A DNA stretch of 64,000 bases from Sphaerolaimus hirsutus (taxonomy: Eukaryota; Nematoda; Chromadorea; Monhysterida; Sphaerolaimidae). The translations under genes were made by a program, and so were the position numbers. Below the pieces are notes generated by a model. That model was not told the origin of the DNA and made no database searches. It saw nothing but the letters and a program-made list of their open reading frames with translations. This document shows positions 1-11,498 of this stretch, in pieces. Where the stretch lies: NCBI GenBank assembly GCA_964036195.1, contig CAXIWS010000620.1, positions 28,743-92,742 on the forward strand, read 5' to 3'. Numbering within the stretch: the first letter of the stretch is position 1; every line of letters begins with the position of its first letter.

Positions 1-77
1 GCCCCCCCTCGAAATACCCCCTCAAAATTTCCACTCTGAAAAATTAACCCCCTGGGTGTATTTCAAGGAAATACGGT
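1..77. mobile_element. Right-end fragment of TACCG/TA C-tract element
   Basis: C-tracts with CTCGAAATACCCC words, then the typical right end (GTATTTC..GGAAATACGGT). The left part lies outside the window. Confidence 0.6.
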
Positions 78-648
78 GAATTTTATGTTGTTTTTTTCCT
101 GTTTTTATGTTGTAAGTTTTTTTTCTCAAAATTCATGTTGAAAATTTAATCCAATTTTTTTAAATAAGGTGATTATGAATAAAAAAGTGTAAAAAGTACT
201 TAAAATAGGTAAATACTTGATGTCTTCTTTTCGATGTATTGAATTTAGGTTTCCAGTGATGTAAAAGTAGATTGTTGTGATGCCCACAAGTCAATGACAC
301 CTTTGTCTTTGTTCTTTATCTTGAATAACAAAATTGAAACAGAAGGGGCACAATGCCGCCTGGGACACTCCCATGAGCTGCCAATGTGCTGTCGGAGCCC
401 TAATTTACACCCAATTTACATGTAAAACCCAATGTGAAATTTCACACGGCCACTACACGTCCGAGACAGAGTTGTGGAAACGTAAAAATCATAACTTACC
501 CATAAATCTTGACAGCTTCCAATAGAAGGGCGGGTAAATAAATTGAAGAAAAATAGGGGCTTTAATTTTTCGTAGTAGAAATTTGGAGTGGGGTATTTCG
601 AGGGGGGTATGCCCAAGTTTGGAAATATTCACTTTCGATTATGTGATA
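78..648. other. No gene; degenerate repeat remnants
   Basis: AT-rich sequence with no coding signal. A degenerate copy of the C/G-tract element end is visible near 590-610. Nothing else recognised. Confidence 0.4.
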
Positions 649-1609
649 TACCGTATTTCCTCAAAATACCCCCCCCCCGAAATACCCCCCTCGAAATACC
701 CCCAACCTCAAAATGGACACTATGAATATAAACACCTTCCCGGACAAGTTCACCACCCATTTTTTTATTTCACTTCAAATGCAATATCTCCGTCCATGGG
801 GGTGTTATAAGGCTGAAACTTTGTATATATATTAAGTGGTAAGACCCCCTTACTCCCCAACAATGGGGGGAGGAGCGGCGACTAACTACGGGGTGGGTCG
901 CCCTATATGCTAAAAAATTTTGTGACGTTTTTGGTGTCCCGAGCAAGTTCACCACCCACTTGATTAGCTACACTTTGAAGGCTATATCTCCAGCTGTGAG
1001 GGCAGTAGAAAGCTAAAATTTGGGGGATGTCTTGCCAACAACCACCCTCACAATACACCAGTGGGGTGACTGCCGACGACCCACTAAAGCATGGGTCACT
1101 GCATATAAATTTGATAATTTTTTTACAAACAACCCAAGTGTCCCAAACAAGTTTGCCACCCAACTGCATTATAAAAAAATGTTGTGAGAACATACCTGAT
1201 ATAAAATTGAATCAGATATGAACCCTAGTTCTGCTCATTAAGTTTTTTTCAGTAGGGCACCCACCCTGTTCCATAAACAGCAGATTGAAAATTTCACTTT
1301 TAACCAATTTTTTGTATCACACTTAAAAAGTTGGTTTACAAAGTTCACTAGGGGAGGGTCTAAGGTTCAAAGTTATGTAAACAACATAACCTCTAAAATG
1401 CTTCCATAAGGAAATTTATTTGGGGTGAATGAAAAAGTGAAAATTTTGTCAAATTTTCTTCCTGAAATGACATCATTTTGACATCATAGAATTCACCCCA
1501 AGTAAATTTCCTTATGGAAACATTTTAGAGGTTATGTTGTTTACATAACTTTGAACCTTAGTTAGACCCTCCCCTAGTGAACTTTGTAAACCAACTTTTT
1601 AAGTGTGAT

Positions 1610-2750
1610 TAGCATTGAAAAAATCTCTGGGAGATTTATATTTAAAAAATCTCAGAAAATCTCAGAAAATATAAGATTTTCTGAGATTTATATTTTTTCC
1701 ATGATTTTCCAGAGAGATTTAATAATATTTTCTCTGATTGAGAAAATCTCTCAAGAAAATCTCTCTATACAACATGTGTGATGTATTGATTTTCAGCAAT
1801 GAGTGAATACTCAGCCAACAAAGCACAATAATTTTAACTGGTGGAAAGTGAAAATTTGGTGATAGTGAATATTTGCAGGGTGTTGAATTATTTTATGCAC
1901 CCCTTTTGGTAGTTTGTCCCCATTTTTTGAGCGTTTTCTTCCCCTTTTCCATTCTATGGCTTGAAAAAGCTTATATAAAAACTTATCGGAAAAACGTTTT
2001 CTGTACTTGTGTACTTTCAAAAAGTATACATAAAGGTGAGTACTGGTACTTTTTTCAAAGGAAATGTAAATGTATTTACTCAGTACTCAAGTATATGCAT
2101 GTTTGAGTAAATGTAAATATGTTTTAACAACGATGTTGACTGCATGCTTTGCTATAATTACCAAAATTTGGTGAAAAAAGTCATCTGCAAAACTCTGTTG
2201 GAATCATCACACCTGAAATTCATGAATATTCTATTATGAGGAAACATGTACCTAAATACTTTTATTATTTTTTCAGATGGTATATGGTAGAGAAAGAGTG
2301 CAAAATTGCAATTGCCATACCTAGGCAGGAATCGAACCTGTGCCTCTCGTATAGAACACGAGCGCCCTAACTGCCGGACTACTGTGTCGGCTTGGCTCTA
2401 GTCACTATATGGGCTGACAAGCTGCGACGATGGCAATGCCCTTAACAGTAGTACAAAGCTTGCTGTCAGTAGATAATGTGTTGATCAAATTGTTGATAAA
2501 AAACTTAAACAAAGCTCAAGCTTTTGCAACTAAAGTTAAAAAATTTAGCTTAAACTTGAAATACCAATTAAAACATAATTCAAGTTGAGAGATTTTCTGA
2601 GATTTTTTCTAACTGAAAGAGATTTTCTCAGAGATTTAATTATATTTTCTAAAATAACCCAAGAGATTTAATTATATTTTTTCCTTGAGAGATTTTCTGA
2701 GATAATATTTAATTATATTTTTTCAAAATTGGCCATTTTTTTCAATGCTA
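1610..2750. mobile_element. hAT-like MITE, family I (TAGCATTGAAAAA ends)
   Basis: Ends are TAGCATTGAAAAA and TTTTTTCAATGCTA. A perfect 8-bp TSD AGTGTGAT lies at 1602-1609 and 2751-2758. Subterminal regions reiterate GAGATTTTCTGAGATTT-type words. Fragments occur at 33098-33210 and 48505-48640. It holds a tRNA-like segment at 2315-2391. Confidence 0.8.
2315..2391 (-). repeat. tRNA-derived SINE head or tRNA pseudogene
   Basis: On the minus strand a cloverleaf-like stretch has a 5-bp anticodon stem (CTCGT/ACGAG) with a 7-nt loop reading TCT (Arg type), a D-arm-like region and a B box GGTTCGATTCC. The acceptor ends do not pair, so this is not a functional tRNA. An A-rich 3' tail toward 2275 suggests a short interspersed element. 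Confidence 0.55.
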
Positions 2751-3854
2751 AGTGTGATACAAAAAATTGGTTTAAAGTGAAATTTTCAGTTGGCTGTTTA
2801 TGGGACAGGGTGGGTGCCCTACTGAAAAAAAATTTTTTTTTCTGAAATAGTGTTCCAACCTGAATCATTTTTATATTAGGTATGTTGTTGCAACATTTTT
2901 CCAATGCAGTTGGGTGATGAACTTGTTTTGGGACACTTGGGCTGTTTTTAGAAAACGGTTAACTTTATATGCAGTGACCCATGCTTTAGTGGGTCGTTGG
3001 CAGCCGCCCCACTGGTGGATCGTGGAGGGGGTTGTTGGCAAGACATCCCCCAAATTTCAGCTTTATACCGCCATCACAGCTGGAGATATGGCTCTCGTAG
3101 TGTAGCCAATCAAGTGGGTGGTGAACTTGTATGGGACACCAAAAACGCCAAAAAAATTGTTGCATATAGAGTGACCCACCCTGTAGTGAGTCACCACCAC
3201 ATCCCCCATTGTTGGGGAGTAGAGGGGTCTTAAAACTTTATATATACAAAGTTTCAGCTTTATAACACCCCCATGGACGGAGATATTGCATTCGAAGTGA
3301 AATAAAAAAATGGGTGGTGAACTTGTCCGGGAAGGTGTTTATAAACCCCTCCTCGAAATACCCCCCCCCCAATTTACTGTAAATGAACGTAATGCAGTTT
3401 GTGATCCGGGAAATGCAGAACACACATAAAAACAATGACTGTGTTTTGTTAATCCAAGGTTTATACCATCTACATACATATATAAATAAGTGTATAGAGG
3501 CTTATAAATGGCGGTTATTGTTGCATTCTTCGACGTCTGTGTCAGAGTTGTTAGAATTACTGAACTTTTTTAAAAGTATATGTAAACGTAAGGTATTTTT
3601 TTTTACTCACCACAAAGTATAGAAAACGTAAATTACTTTTTTATTACTCGTACGTACGCGTAAATGTGGGTACTTTTTTGTGAATGTAGAAACGACTACT
3701 TTTCTTCATAGAATGTGTAAAAGTGGGCACTTTTTCATACGTGTACATCACAACGTATGTTTTTCTATAAGCAAATGACAGATTATATAGTTTTCAAGGT
3801 CTCTTTTTTCTAGGAGATAAAAATCATCGTTCTCCCGACTCGTTTACCACATCC

Positions 3855-4489
3855 CAGAGTTGTTAAAATACCGGTATTTTTGGAAAGCGTAAGCGTAAGC
3901 GTAAATACACTTTCCAAATCTTGAGTATGGATACTGAAAGCGTAAGGTATTTTTAAAATACCTAGGAAAACGTAAATAAAAGCGTAAGCGTAAAAATCTT
4001 TTTTAGGCTTTTTTCTCAGTGAATTCTTTCCAAATCAAGCTCTCACAGATGTCCACTTAGTATAGGGTACCCTCATATTTTGTTTCGTTATTCATCGGCA
4101 GCAACACTTATGTCATCCTCATCTTCTAACGTGGAGTTAGTGCTGTCGACGGCGATAAAATCGTCGTCGTGATCGATTTTCAGCAACAAAATTTCAGATC
4201 GTGACACAATTTGTACATGTGCTACTATTTCCAGTGAATTACTGCACACACGCAGTCTTTTTTTTGGTACGTAGTCTCGTTCACTCTTTTGTTGTGGTTT
4301 TACGCTTTTTCAAAGGCGTAAAACTAAACTGTGTGAAAAGCTTTTTACGCTTTTAGTACCCGGGTATTTTGGCCAGGAAAGCGTAAAAAAGCGTACGGGT
4401 ATTTTATGAAAGCGTAAGCGTAAGCGTAAGTATAAATACCCATTTACCCGTGTATTTCGGGTAAGCGTAAATACGCTTTCGCAACTCTG
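3855..4489. mobile_element. hAT-like MITE, family A, copy A1
   Basis: CAGAGTTG to CAACTCTG; perfect TSD CCACATCC at 3847-3854 and 4490-4497. Both subterminal regions are arrays of the word AAGCGT (GCGTAA). Confidence 0.9.
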
Positions 4490-4511
4490 CCACATCCATT
4501 GTCTCCACAAC

Positions 4512-5358
4512 CAGGGTTGGCAAAATCTCAGAAAAATAAAAATAAAATAAAAATAAAATGGAAAATTAGAGAATAAAATAAAATAAAATAAAATGGAAAA
4601 TTAATAAAATAAAAATACAATTTTACTAAAATTTGAATTTTTGTAAAATTTTAGTAAAATTGTACAATAATTCAAATTTTTGTAAAATTTGAGTAAAATT
4701 TTACAAAAACTCGAGTGTCTGTAAAATTCTATAGAAAGTTTTCTATCATGTTGCTTAAGTTCCTAGCTGCCAGTTTGCAGAACTAGTGCCTTGTTGTATA
4801 TTTCATTGTTGTGATTGAAACATATTGTTGCTCAAAATTGCAAATTTTCACATTTTTAAAAATATTTTCACCTTGAAGATCACTAATTTATGTAATTTGT
4901 TTCCCATTTTCTTCGTTCCATACCTTGAAAAAGCCTATATATTGAACCCTGCAAGCCCTCCCCCCACCCAAAAAACAACAACCAAATTTTAGGTATCTTC
5001 CCTTGGGAGGAGCAATTAGATGCATACATCCAGGACCTCCTGAGGGTTAAAATACAAAATGCCTACCTCACAACTCATGTCAAAAGTTTACATAATTTTT
5101 GTTTGTATTCATCTGCATGCTTCTAGCGTGCACATTGTTTTATTTATGTCCTTGCATCCAAGATTTTCGATTTTTTGTAAAATTTTTGTAAAATATTTGT
5201 AAAATTTTTGTAAAATGGTTTCATTTTATTTTATTAATGACATTTCAGAATAAAATAACATAAAATAAACTGAAACATGAATAAAATAAAAAAAAATACA
5301 ATTTTAATAAAAATAAAATACAATTTTGGTAAAAAGAATTTTACTAAAACCAACCATG
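4512..5358. mobile_element. hAT-like MITE, family B (CAGGGTTGG), copy B1
   Basis: CAGGGTTGG to CCAACCATG; perfect TSD TCCACAAC at 4504-4511 and 5359-5366. Ends are runs of AATAAAATAAAA and TAAAATTTTTGTAAAA words. Confidence 0.9.
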
Positions 5359-5818
5359 TCCACAACCATTTCGACTTGGTTGCAAATTTTGAAATTTTTA
5401 AAGGCACTGCCCCCACATATCTAAAATATTCAATGGAACTACTTCTGTAAATACATAGCTGTGTAGTTATTTTATAAATATGTCCCACATTGAACTTTCA
5501 TAAATACATTTTCCGTACGCGTACGCTTTGAAAGTGTACGCGTACAAGTGCGTACGGTATTTTTTTGAAAAGTATATGTAAATGTATTTACCGCGTACTC
5601 GCGTACGCGTATTTTTCGAGTAAACGTACGTACCTTTTAACAACTCTGGTCTGTGTAGGTTACAAACGACAATTTCGTACTGGGATTTTGAAAAATTTCT
5701 GGCGAAATAATAACCCGCTCCCTCCCTCGAATTACCCCCTCCTCGAAATACCCCCCCCCCTCAAAATTATCACTCTGAAAAAATAAACCCCCTGGGGGTA
5801 TTTCGAGAAAATACGGTA

Positions 5819-6508
5819 AACAAATGAAAATTTCACATGTATTTCATAACTCACTGGACCCCTTAGAGTATTAGGAGGACCCTTAGGACCCTAAGGACCC
5901 CCTTAGCTCCATTTTTCCAATTTTAAATTTTTTTATCGATGTCCAACGTTTGTTCCTGGAGTGGCTATTGACTCGTGGATAACGATGGCAAAAAAAGATT
6001 CGAAAATTCGAAAATATTTAAGAATTTTCGAATTTTTTCAGTATTTTTGAATTTTTATTTCACCCCTGGAAAAACACTTAAAAATCGATTTATTTTTTAA
6101 AAAATTCGAAAATAGTTTTCGAATTTTTCAGGGAATTCAAGGTGACAAAACACAAAACACAACACTAAGTCCAGCGCGCTAAATAAAGCGACAATTGATA
6201 TGCGGTGGGTCTGAAAAAGTCTCATGTGACGAAAAAAAACAAACATTAAAAACATTGAAATGGCATCCGCGCGGCGGACTCAATCACATCCATTTGGGAG
6301 TGCACGGAGCTGCCCAAACAATTAGAACTGCGGCCCTCTACTTCAGCGGATACAGACTCCGTTCCATCAAAAAAACTGCTCGCGGGTCTTCTGACAAACG
6401 TTTTTTTGGAAGGCATTCAGCCCCAGCGAAAATGGTGGAAACTGATCCACATAAGTGTTTCTACCATTTGTCATGTTAAAGTGAAGTGAAATTGTCATTT
6501 CATGCTTC
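5819..6508. other. No gene; TTCGAAAA-word repeat
   Basis: From about 5982 a GATGGCAAA end leads into reiterated ATTCGAAAA words to about 6130, a family also seen at 18095-18245 and 33313-34017. No supported coding sequence. Confidence 0.4.
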
Positions 6509-6516
6509 ACTTACAG
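6509..6516. repeat. Outer TSD 'a' (ACTTACAG), left
   Basis: This 8-mer precedes MITE E1. The same 8-mer follows E2 at 18030-18037, 11.5 kb away, and does not follow E1. Confidence 0.85.
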
Positions 6517-6880
6517 CAATGGCGGCGTAAGTGCTTGGGCACTTGTGAATGTCACAAGCGGAATTTTTGGTGTCACAAGCAAAAAACTCACTGTCACATT
6601 GTGACATTCACAAGCGTGTATTGTACAAACGATAGTGAAAGCTCAAAGTCGCTAAAAATTTGCACTATTTTGACAATTTTCACCTTTATAATCACTATTT
6701 TCATCTATACACATGGTAATATGCCTATTTTTAGCTAATTTTATTAATATTTATAGCGATTTCAAATTTTTTGGCTGTCTGCCAACTTCACATAAGGGCT
6801 CTGATAAAAAGGTGTCACAAGGTGAAATTTTGGCTAATGTGAATGTCACAAACGCAAATTGGAACCTTGCGCCGCCTATG
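6517..6880. mobile_element. hAT-like MITE, family E, copy E1
   Basis: CAATGGCGGCGTAAG to CTTGCGCCGCCTATG, 364 bp. It is built from GTCACAAGC and GAATGTCAC words in both orientations. Same orientation as E2 and closely similar along its length. The left flank is ACTTACAG and the right flank GTGGCAAG, so its TSDs do not match. Confidence 0.85.
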
Positions 6881-6954
6881 GTGGCAAGGATGGCTCATTT
6901 TGCCATGTCCACTCAGCGCCCATGGACTCCACACCTGAGATGTTGATACATGAC

Positions 6955-7679
6955 CATAGGCGGCGTAAGTACCGGGTGGCCCACGTCAGGCGCACGGTTT
7001 TGATTGGCCCCCAACACATCAATTTTGAATGAAAACCGCTCGAATTTCGTATGGGGGTAAATAAATGTACCCCATTTGTTGTGTTAAGTGCACGGTTTCA
7101 TATCGCAATATTTCGTGTCAGAACGTGAAAGAGTTTCATATTTACGTTTTTCAAAAGTGTCCCATTGTAGATATTCCTGTGGAGTGACGTTGTTTTGCAT
7201 ACGATGTGATAAATGTGAAAATTTAGTGATATTTATGTGTGTGCTTAAACTACTAAATAGGGTACATTTATCTACTGTCATGCCAAATTTGGACTATTTT
7301 TATGAATAATTGGTGCTTTGGTATACGATTGCCTGACATGCGCCACGCTCAAACACGTATAAAACTTTGCTTCACGTTCTGACATGTATTTTTGTGATGT
7401 GGAACCGTGCACTTAACACAACAAATGGGGTACATTTATCTACCCCCATACCAAGCTTGAGCAGTTTTAATCCATAATTGACGTGTTGGGAGCCAATTGA
7501 AACCGTGCGCCTGACGTGGGCCACCCTATACTTGTGCGCTTGAGAATGTCACAAGCGGAATTTTCGGTGTCACAAGCAGAAATACCTATGTTTACCTAGT
7601 AAAAAGTGCACACGGTCAAATTTTGGCCAATGTGATTGTGAATGTCACAAGTACAAATTGGGACCTTGCGCCGTCTATG
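6955..7679. mobile_element. hAT-like MITE, family E, copy E3, interrupted
   Basis: CATAGGCGGCGTAAG to CTTGCGCCGTCTATG. Flanks TACATGAC and TACAGGGC agree at 6 of 8 bases, a plausible eroded TSD. It is interrupted by the TA element at 6972-7528. Confidence 0.7.
6972..7528. mobile_element. TA-flanked TIR element inside E3
   Basis: Inverted ends GGGTGGCCCACGTCAGGCGC and its complement, flanked by TA. The interior has a second inverted pair around GTTGTGTTAAGTGCACGGTT. No coding sequence. Confidence 0.7.
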
Positions 7680-7686
7680 TACAGGG

Positions 7687-8814
7687 CATTTTTTTTTATT
7701 AGCATGGTACGCACAAAACATATAATAAATTGCATTCACATTTTGTTTTTCAGCCACATTTGAAACACAAGTAACTCTTATTTTGTTGCTTTCTCAGCTA
7801 TGTTGCTATTCTTGGCGGCAGCACATTTAGCACGGAAACCTACCATACTCATCTGAATAATTAACCAAAAATTACAGTTTTTCATCGCAATATTTTGTTT
7901 GTTTTTTTACTATGGAATTACGAAATAAATCACAAGATTTTATTCATGACATCATGGTAGGATTCTGTGCTTACTTTGGGGTGCGCCGAGTATACAAACT
8001 AATGTGTTTAATTACCATTTTTCATTTCCAAGAACAAAATTTTCCTCTTTCTGTTTCTGATTTCCAGTCACTGTTTTTTAATTTCCATTTTTCCTGTCCA
8101 CTTTTTGTCTCAATTTTCTGTTCTCTGTTTAAACCTTTTTTAAACCATGTTGTTGTTTTTATGCAAATTTTTTGTGCTTCAAGCAAAATTTCTACACATT
8201 TTTTTCTGTTAAGGCAAACTTTCAGCAAATTTTTTTTCCAGCGAAGTTTTTACCATTTTTACCATTTTTGTGCAAATTTTGCTTTACATTTTCTGTTTTC
8301 CAGCATTCCATTTTCCGTTTTCCAGCATTCTGTTTTCTGTTTTACAGCATTCCATCTTTATGTTTTCCAGCAAGTGCAAAAAATACTTTTTACATTTTTG
8401 GCAACTAAAAAAACGTTTCCATTTTCATTTTCTGTGAAAAAGTTTTTTGACACACTACTACCAACAACTGTGGGCACTAACAAGCTTCTTTGGCAAATCC
8501 TCAAGTGGTCTTCAGGTTTATAAACTCAATAAACTATTCATTATACAAAATGGGAAAGTTAGGAAAGTTTATATCCTCTTATAACAGTGCCAAATTATCA
8601 ACAAAAATAGTTTCCACAACCCTGACACACAAAATCTGGGTCATCAAAAAACTCCTGTTAATAATTGCTTGCAAAAAACAACAACACGGAATATCTCTAT
8701 GATATCTTCACTAATTTTCAATTTAACTTTTATTTCGCAACTTTAGTACCTAAGATTGGTTAGATTTCACTTCTTTTCAGTTTCTTTGAGTTTCTTAAAT
8801 CTGATTTTTTAATG
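7687..8814. other. No gene; T-rich TTTTCCAGCATTCC-word repeat
   Basis: At 8020-8430 words such as TTTTCCAGCATTCC and TTTTCTGTTTTCCAGC recur. They match in reverse the sequence around 44340-44440 and resemble the family C interior. The 203-residue open frame at 7912-8523 is Phe-rich because of this and is not taken as a gene. Confidence 0.45.
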
Positions 8815-9257
8815 TACCGTATATCCTCGAATAAGACCCCCCCTCGAATAACTCCCCCCTTGAAAAACTCCCCCCTCAAAAACACTGACGAAAAAATAAC
8901 TCCCTCCCTCGAATAACTCCCCCCTCTTGAATAAGTCCCCCCTCTGGGTGAAAAATGTGCTATAAAATTTACAAAACTGATCGATGAAAATACAAAAGAA
9001 TGTTAACGTAAATATGGCAGCGACAGCAGATACATGACATGTACGCAGTGTATAAACACCTTTTTGTTGTTGTTGAACTGTAAAATACATGGATTACATG
9101 AGTTGACACAATGCATTCATACAATGAATTCAGTCCAAGTTTCTGAGGAAAAAATAACTCCCTCCCTTGAATAACTCCTCCCCCTTGAATAAGTCCCCCC
9201 TCAAAAACTCTGACGAAAAAAAAACTCCCCTGGGGTCTTATTCGAGGATATACGGTA
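8815..9257. mobile_element. TACCG/TA element, GAATAAGACCCC variant
   Basis: TACCGTATATCCTCGAATAA to its complement, TA at both ends, with C-tracts interspersed with CTCGAATAACTCC words. The interior differs from the main variant. Confidence 0.75.
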
Positions 9258-9321
9258 AATAAAAAAGAATGTGTTACTATTCTTTGGTAATGTGCTCTTA
9301 AGTTAGGGAGGCATTCAAAAC

Positions 9322-9624
9322 ATGCAGACACCTCCACAGAAAATCACTTGCAACGCCTTGAGTGTCAGTTGTACCACTTATAACCCAGAACCGGTCATTG
9401 TAGCTACATTACATGCCATAGCATCTTTCCTCTCAGTGATCATACTGGTGATTTTCTCCGGCCCAGTTGTACCAGTGTACCTGACAAATTTATTTGACAT
9501 TACTGTGCATAACAAACCTGACATAGATTTTATGCACAACAAACATGTCAGTTACTTTGCTGTTTGTTTATTGACCAAATGGATGGTGAAAATTCTGGAT
9601 TTGGGCAGTGGGGAGGATCTCTAA
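9322..9624 (+). other. Unassigned 100-codon open frame
   Basis: An ATG-started frame in sequence free of recognised repeats. It contains a hydrophobic stretch of about 20 residues near position 35-55 and no motif I recognise. It may be chance or an unrecognised exon. Nothing nearby supports it. Confidence 0.12.
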
Positions 9625-9638
9625 GTTGAGGGGTTACC

Positions 9639-10087
9639 CAGGGGTCTCCTAGGAAGGGGGATGGGGTCGATGCCCCCCCCCCCCAAATCCAACAGCTATC
9701 TATCTATCCCGGAGGCTGGTCAGCTATCTATCTATCCCGAGGCAAATTTTTTGGCTACTACCCCCAAAGACCCCCCCAAATCGCTCAGCTATGTATCTAT
9801 CTGGAATGGTCTTTGAGAAATTTTGCCCCAATTTTTGCTCAAAATCACTAATTTTCGCACCTTTTGAAAGTTTTTCACCTTCAAAATCATGCTTTCCGGC
9901 TATATACATGGTTATGTACCTATTTTTAGCCATTTTAAACCTGCTTTTGGCTACTTTTAACTGATTATTAGTGATTTATGCCCCCGCCAGCCCCCCCTTC
10001 AGAAAAATTTTCAGCTATCTATCCCTCCGGAGGAGCGATTTGCTATCTATCCAGCCCCCGTGAGGGCCAAAATCTTGGAGACCCCTG
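9639..10087. mobile_element. hAT-like MITE, family H (CAGGGGTCTCC), copy H1
   Basis: CAGGGGTCTCCTAG to CTTGGAGACCCCTG; perfect TSD GGGTTACC at 9631-9638 and 10088-10095. Arms carry CAGCTATCTATCTATCC and GGAGGAGCGATTTGC words. Confidence 0.9.
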
Positions 10088-10095
10088 GGGTTACC

Positions 10096-11069
10096 CCTAC
10101 CTAGTCCTCTTAGGGGCTCTTCCACAACTCAATATTGGTTGTCTTAAAGTCAGGTAGTATGGACAAGTGAAATTGGCAGCATACTCAAAAAGTTATGCTT
10201 GGCACCACTAACTGTGCCTTGGATTCAAACTCAAAGTGAAAGTTAAGTAAATGAACAAATTCCAATGTTCACTTGTGGTGCACATGGCACAATGAATTTT
10301 ATATTTTTGAGCTTAGCTTTCAAATGCTCACAGATTCAAGCCATTGATTCAACCCAAACTTTTTGTGAAGTACAGGTGACTTTTCATCAATGTGTCCCAT
10401 AAAGATCTTCTCACTTTTGATAATGATGTTGCATAGTGCTTAGAAAACACACCTGTAACAAGATGCTGTGACTTCAGCTGGGTATTTTAGCTTGCCACCA
10501 CACACAACCAAGTAGCCATTAAATACATCGGAGGATGCAAATTTCCTGTGTGAAAGTACCTATTATTTAGAAACAATATACCTTTTATCCTAAACAGAGC
10601 TATTCAGAAACAGTATATACCCTAATTGATTTTTCTTTGGGACATGGGTCTTCAAGTAAAGTGAATGTATTTTTCATAGATTTTCAGTCTCAGTGTTCTT
10701 GCAACCATTTACCAATTTATATTTGAGGGATTGTCAGACCCTGCCAGACCCACACAATTTTATTTTCATACCAGTGACTTTATGGTGACAACATTTTGCA
10801 CGTGAATGTAATTATTCAAGGTCAAGATCTTTCTTGCTTATTCAAGCATATTTTGCAGATATATATTTAATTGTCAACTGTCAAGTGGAAATACTTATCA
10901 ACAGGCAATGTTGTGAAGTGATCTTGGCCATCAGCAAGCAGAAAATTATTAACACATGACACTGTTCTAAAAAAATTGAGTTAAAAAAAACTATTCAGTT
11001 AAACGGCACAAACAATGAAAGGAACAGATTTGTGAAAATGTGATTATTTCTTATTCATAATATTTATCT
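10096..11069. other. No gene recognised
   Basis: About 1 kb of unique-looking AT-rich sequence without a convincing exon, RNA gene or repeat. Confidence 0.4.
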
Positions 11070-11498
11070 TACCGTATTACCTCGAAATACCCCCAGGGGG
11101 TTTATTATTTCGCCAGCAAAATTTGAGGGGGGGATAATTCGAGGGGGGGGTTTATTCGAGGGGGGGGTCTATTATTTCGCCAGAAATTTTCGGAAATTCC
11201 CCATACGCAGACGTAGAAAAATCGAACAATCACATAGATTTATATGTGTTTTTAGGCATATATTACTGTATATACACAAAAACCCTTCCCTAACGTCACT
11301 TAATCATCAGTTTTAACGTGTGTTCTGCATAGTACAGATCACAAACTGCGGTATTTGTCATGTACGTTCACGTTACACTCAATTTTAGGGGGGGGGGTAT
11401 TTCGAGGGGGGGGTTTATTATTTCCTCAGCCGAAATTTAGGGGGGTATTTCGAGGGGGGGTTAATTCAAGGGGGGGGATAATTCGAGGTAATACGGTA
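11070..11498. mobile_element. TACCG/TA C/G-tract element
   Basis: TACCGTATTACCTCGAAATA to TCGAGGTAATACGGTA, TA at both ends. G-tract words GGGGGTATTTCGAGG recur inside. Near-identical to the copy at 35138-35553, so the two are young or recently converted. Confidence 0.85.

Larger units (their letters stand above)
730..3362. repeat. Foldback core of U1: large palindrome of ~190-bp units
   Basis: Left arm about 730-1328, right arm about 2759-3362 in inverse orientation. Each arm has about three diverged tandem units, each carrying a 'caagttcaccaccca' box, a 'tatctcc' box and a 'gggtgg/gtgggtc' box. Between the arms is an inner palindrome at 1330-1605 around 'gaggttatgttgtttacataac'-type sequence. 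Element I splits the right junction. Confidence 0.7.
3543..5648. mobile_element. hAT-like MITE, family A (CAGAGTTG), copy A5, interrupted
   Basis: Ends CAGAGTTGTTA and TAACAACTCTG; perfect TSD GTCTGTGT at 3535-3542 and 5649-5656. Internal words are GTAAACGTAAG and GTACGCGTACG types. It sits in U1 and itself contains A1 and B1. Confidence 0.85.
649..5818. mobile_element. Composite foldback TA element U1
   Basis: It starts TACCGTATTTCCTC and ends GAGAAAATACGGTA, with TA at both ends. It is split by two hAT-like insertions with perfect 8-bp TSDs (1610-2750 and 3543-5648). With those removed it is a palindrome with C-tract ends, a foldback core and the interior sequence also seen in shorter copies at 28570-29029 and 33513-33913. 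U2 at 51828-53585 is a diverged relative. No coding capacity was seen. Confidence 0.75.

Noticed and set aside
2315-2391. Functional tRNA-Arg gene
   Set aside because: Acceptor strands do not pair and the T stem has a mismatch; judged a SINE head or pseudogene.
7912-8523. 203-codon Phe/Ser-rich frame
   Set aside because: T-rich word repeat also present near 44.4 kb; no start context, domain or splice evidence.
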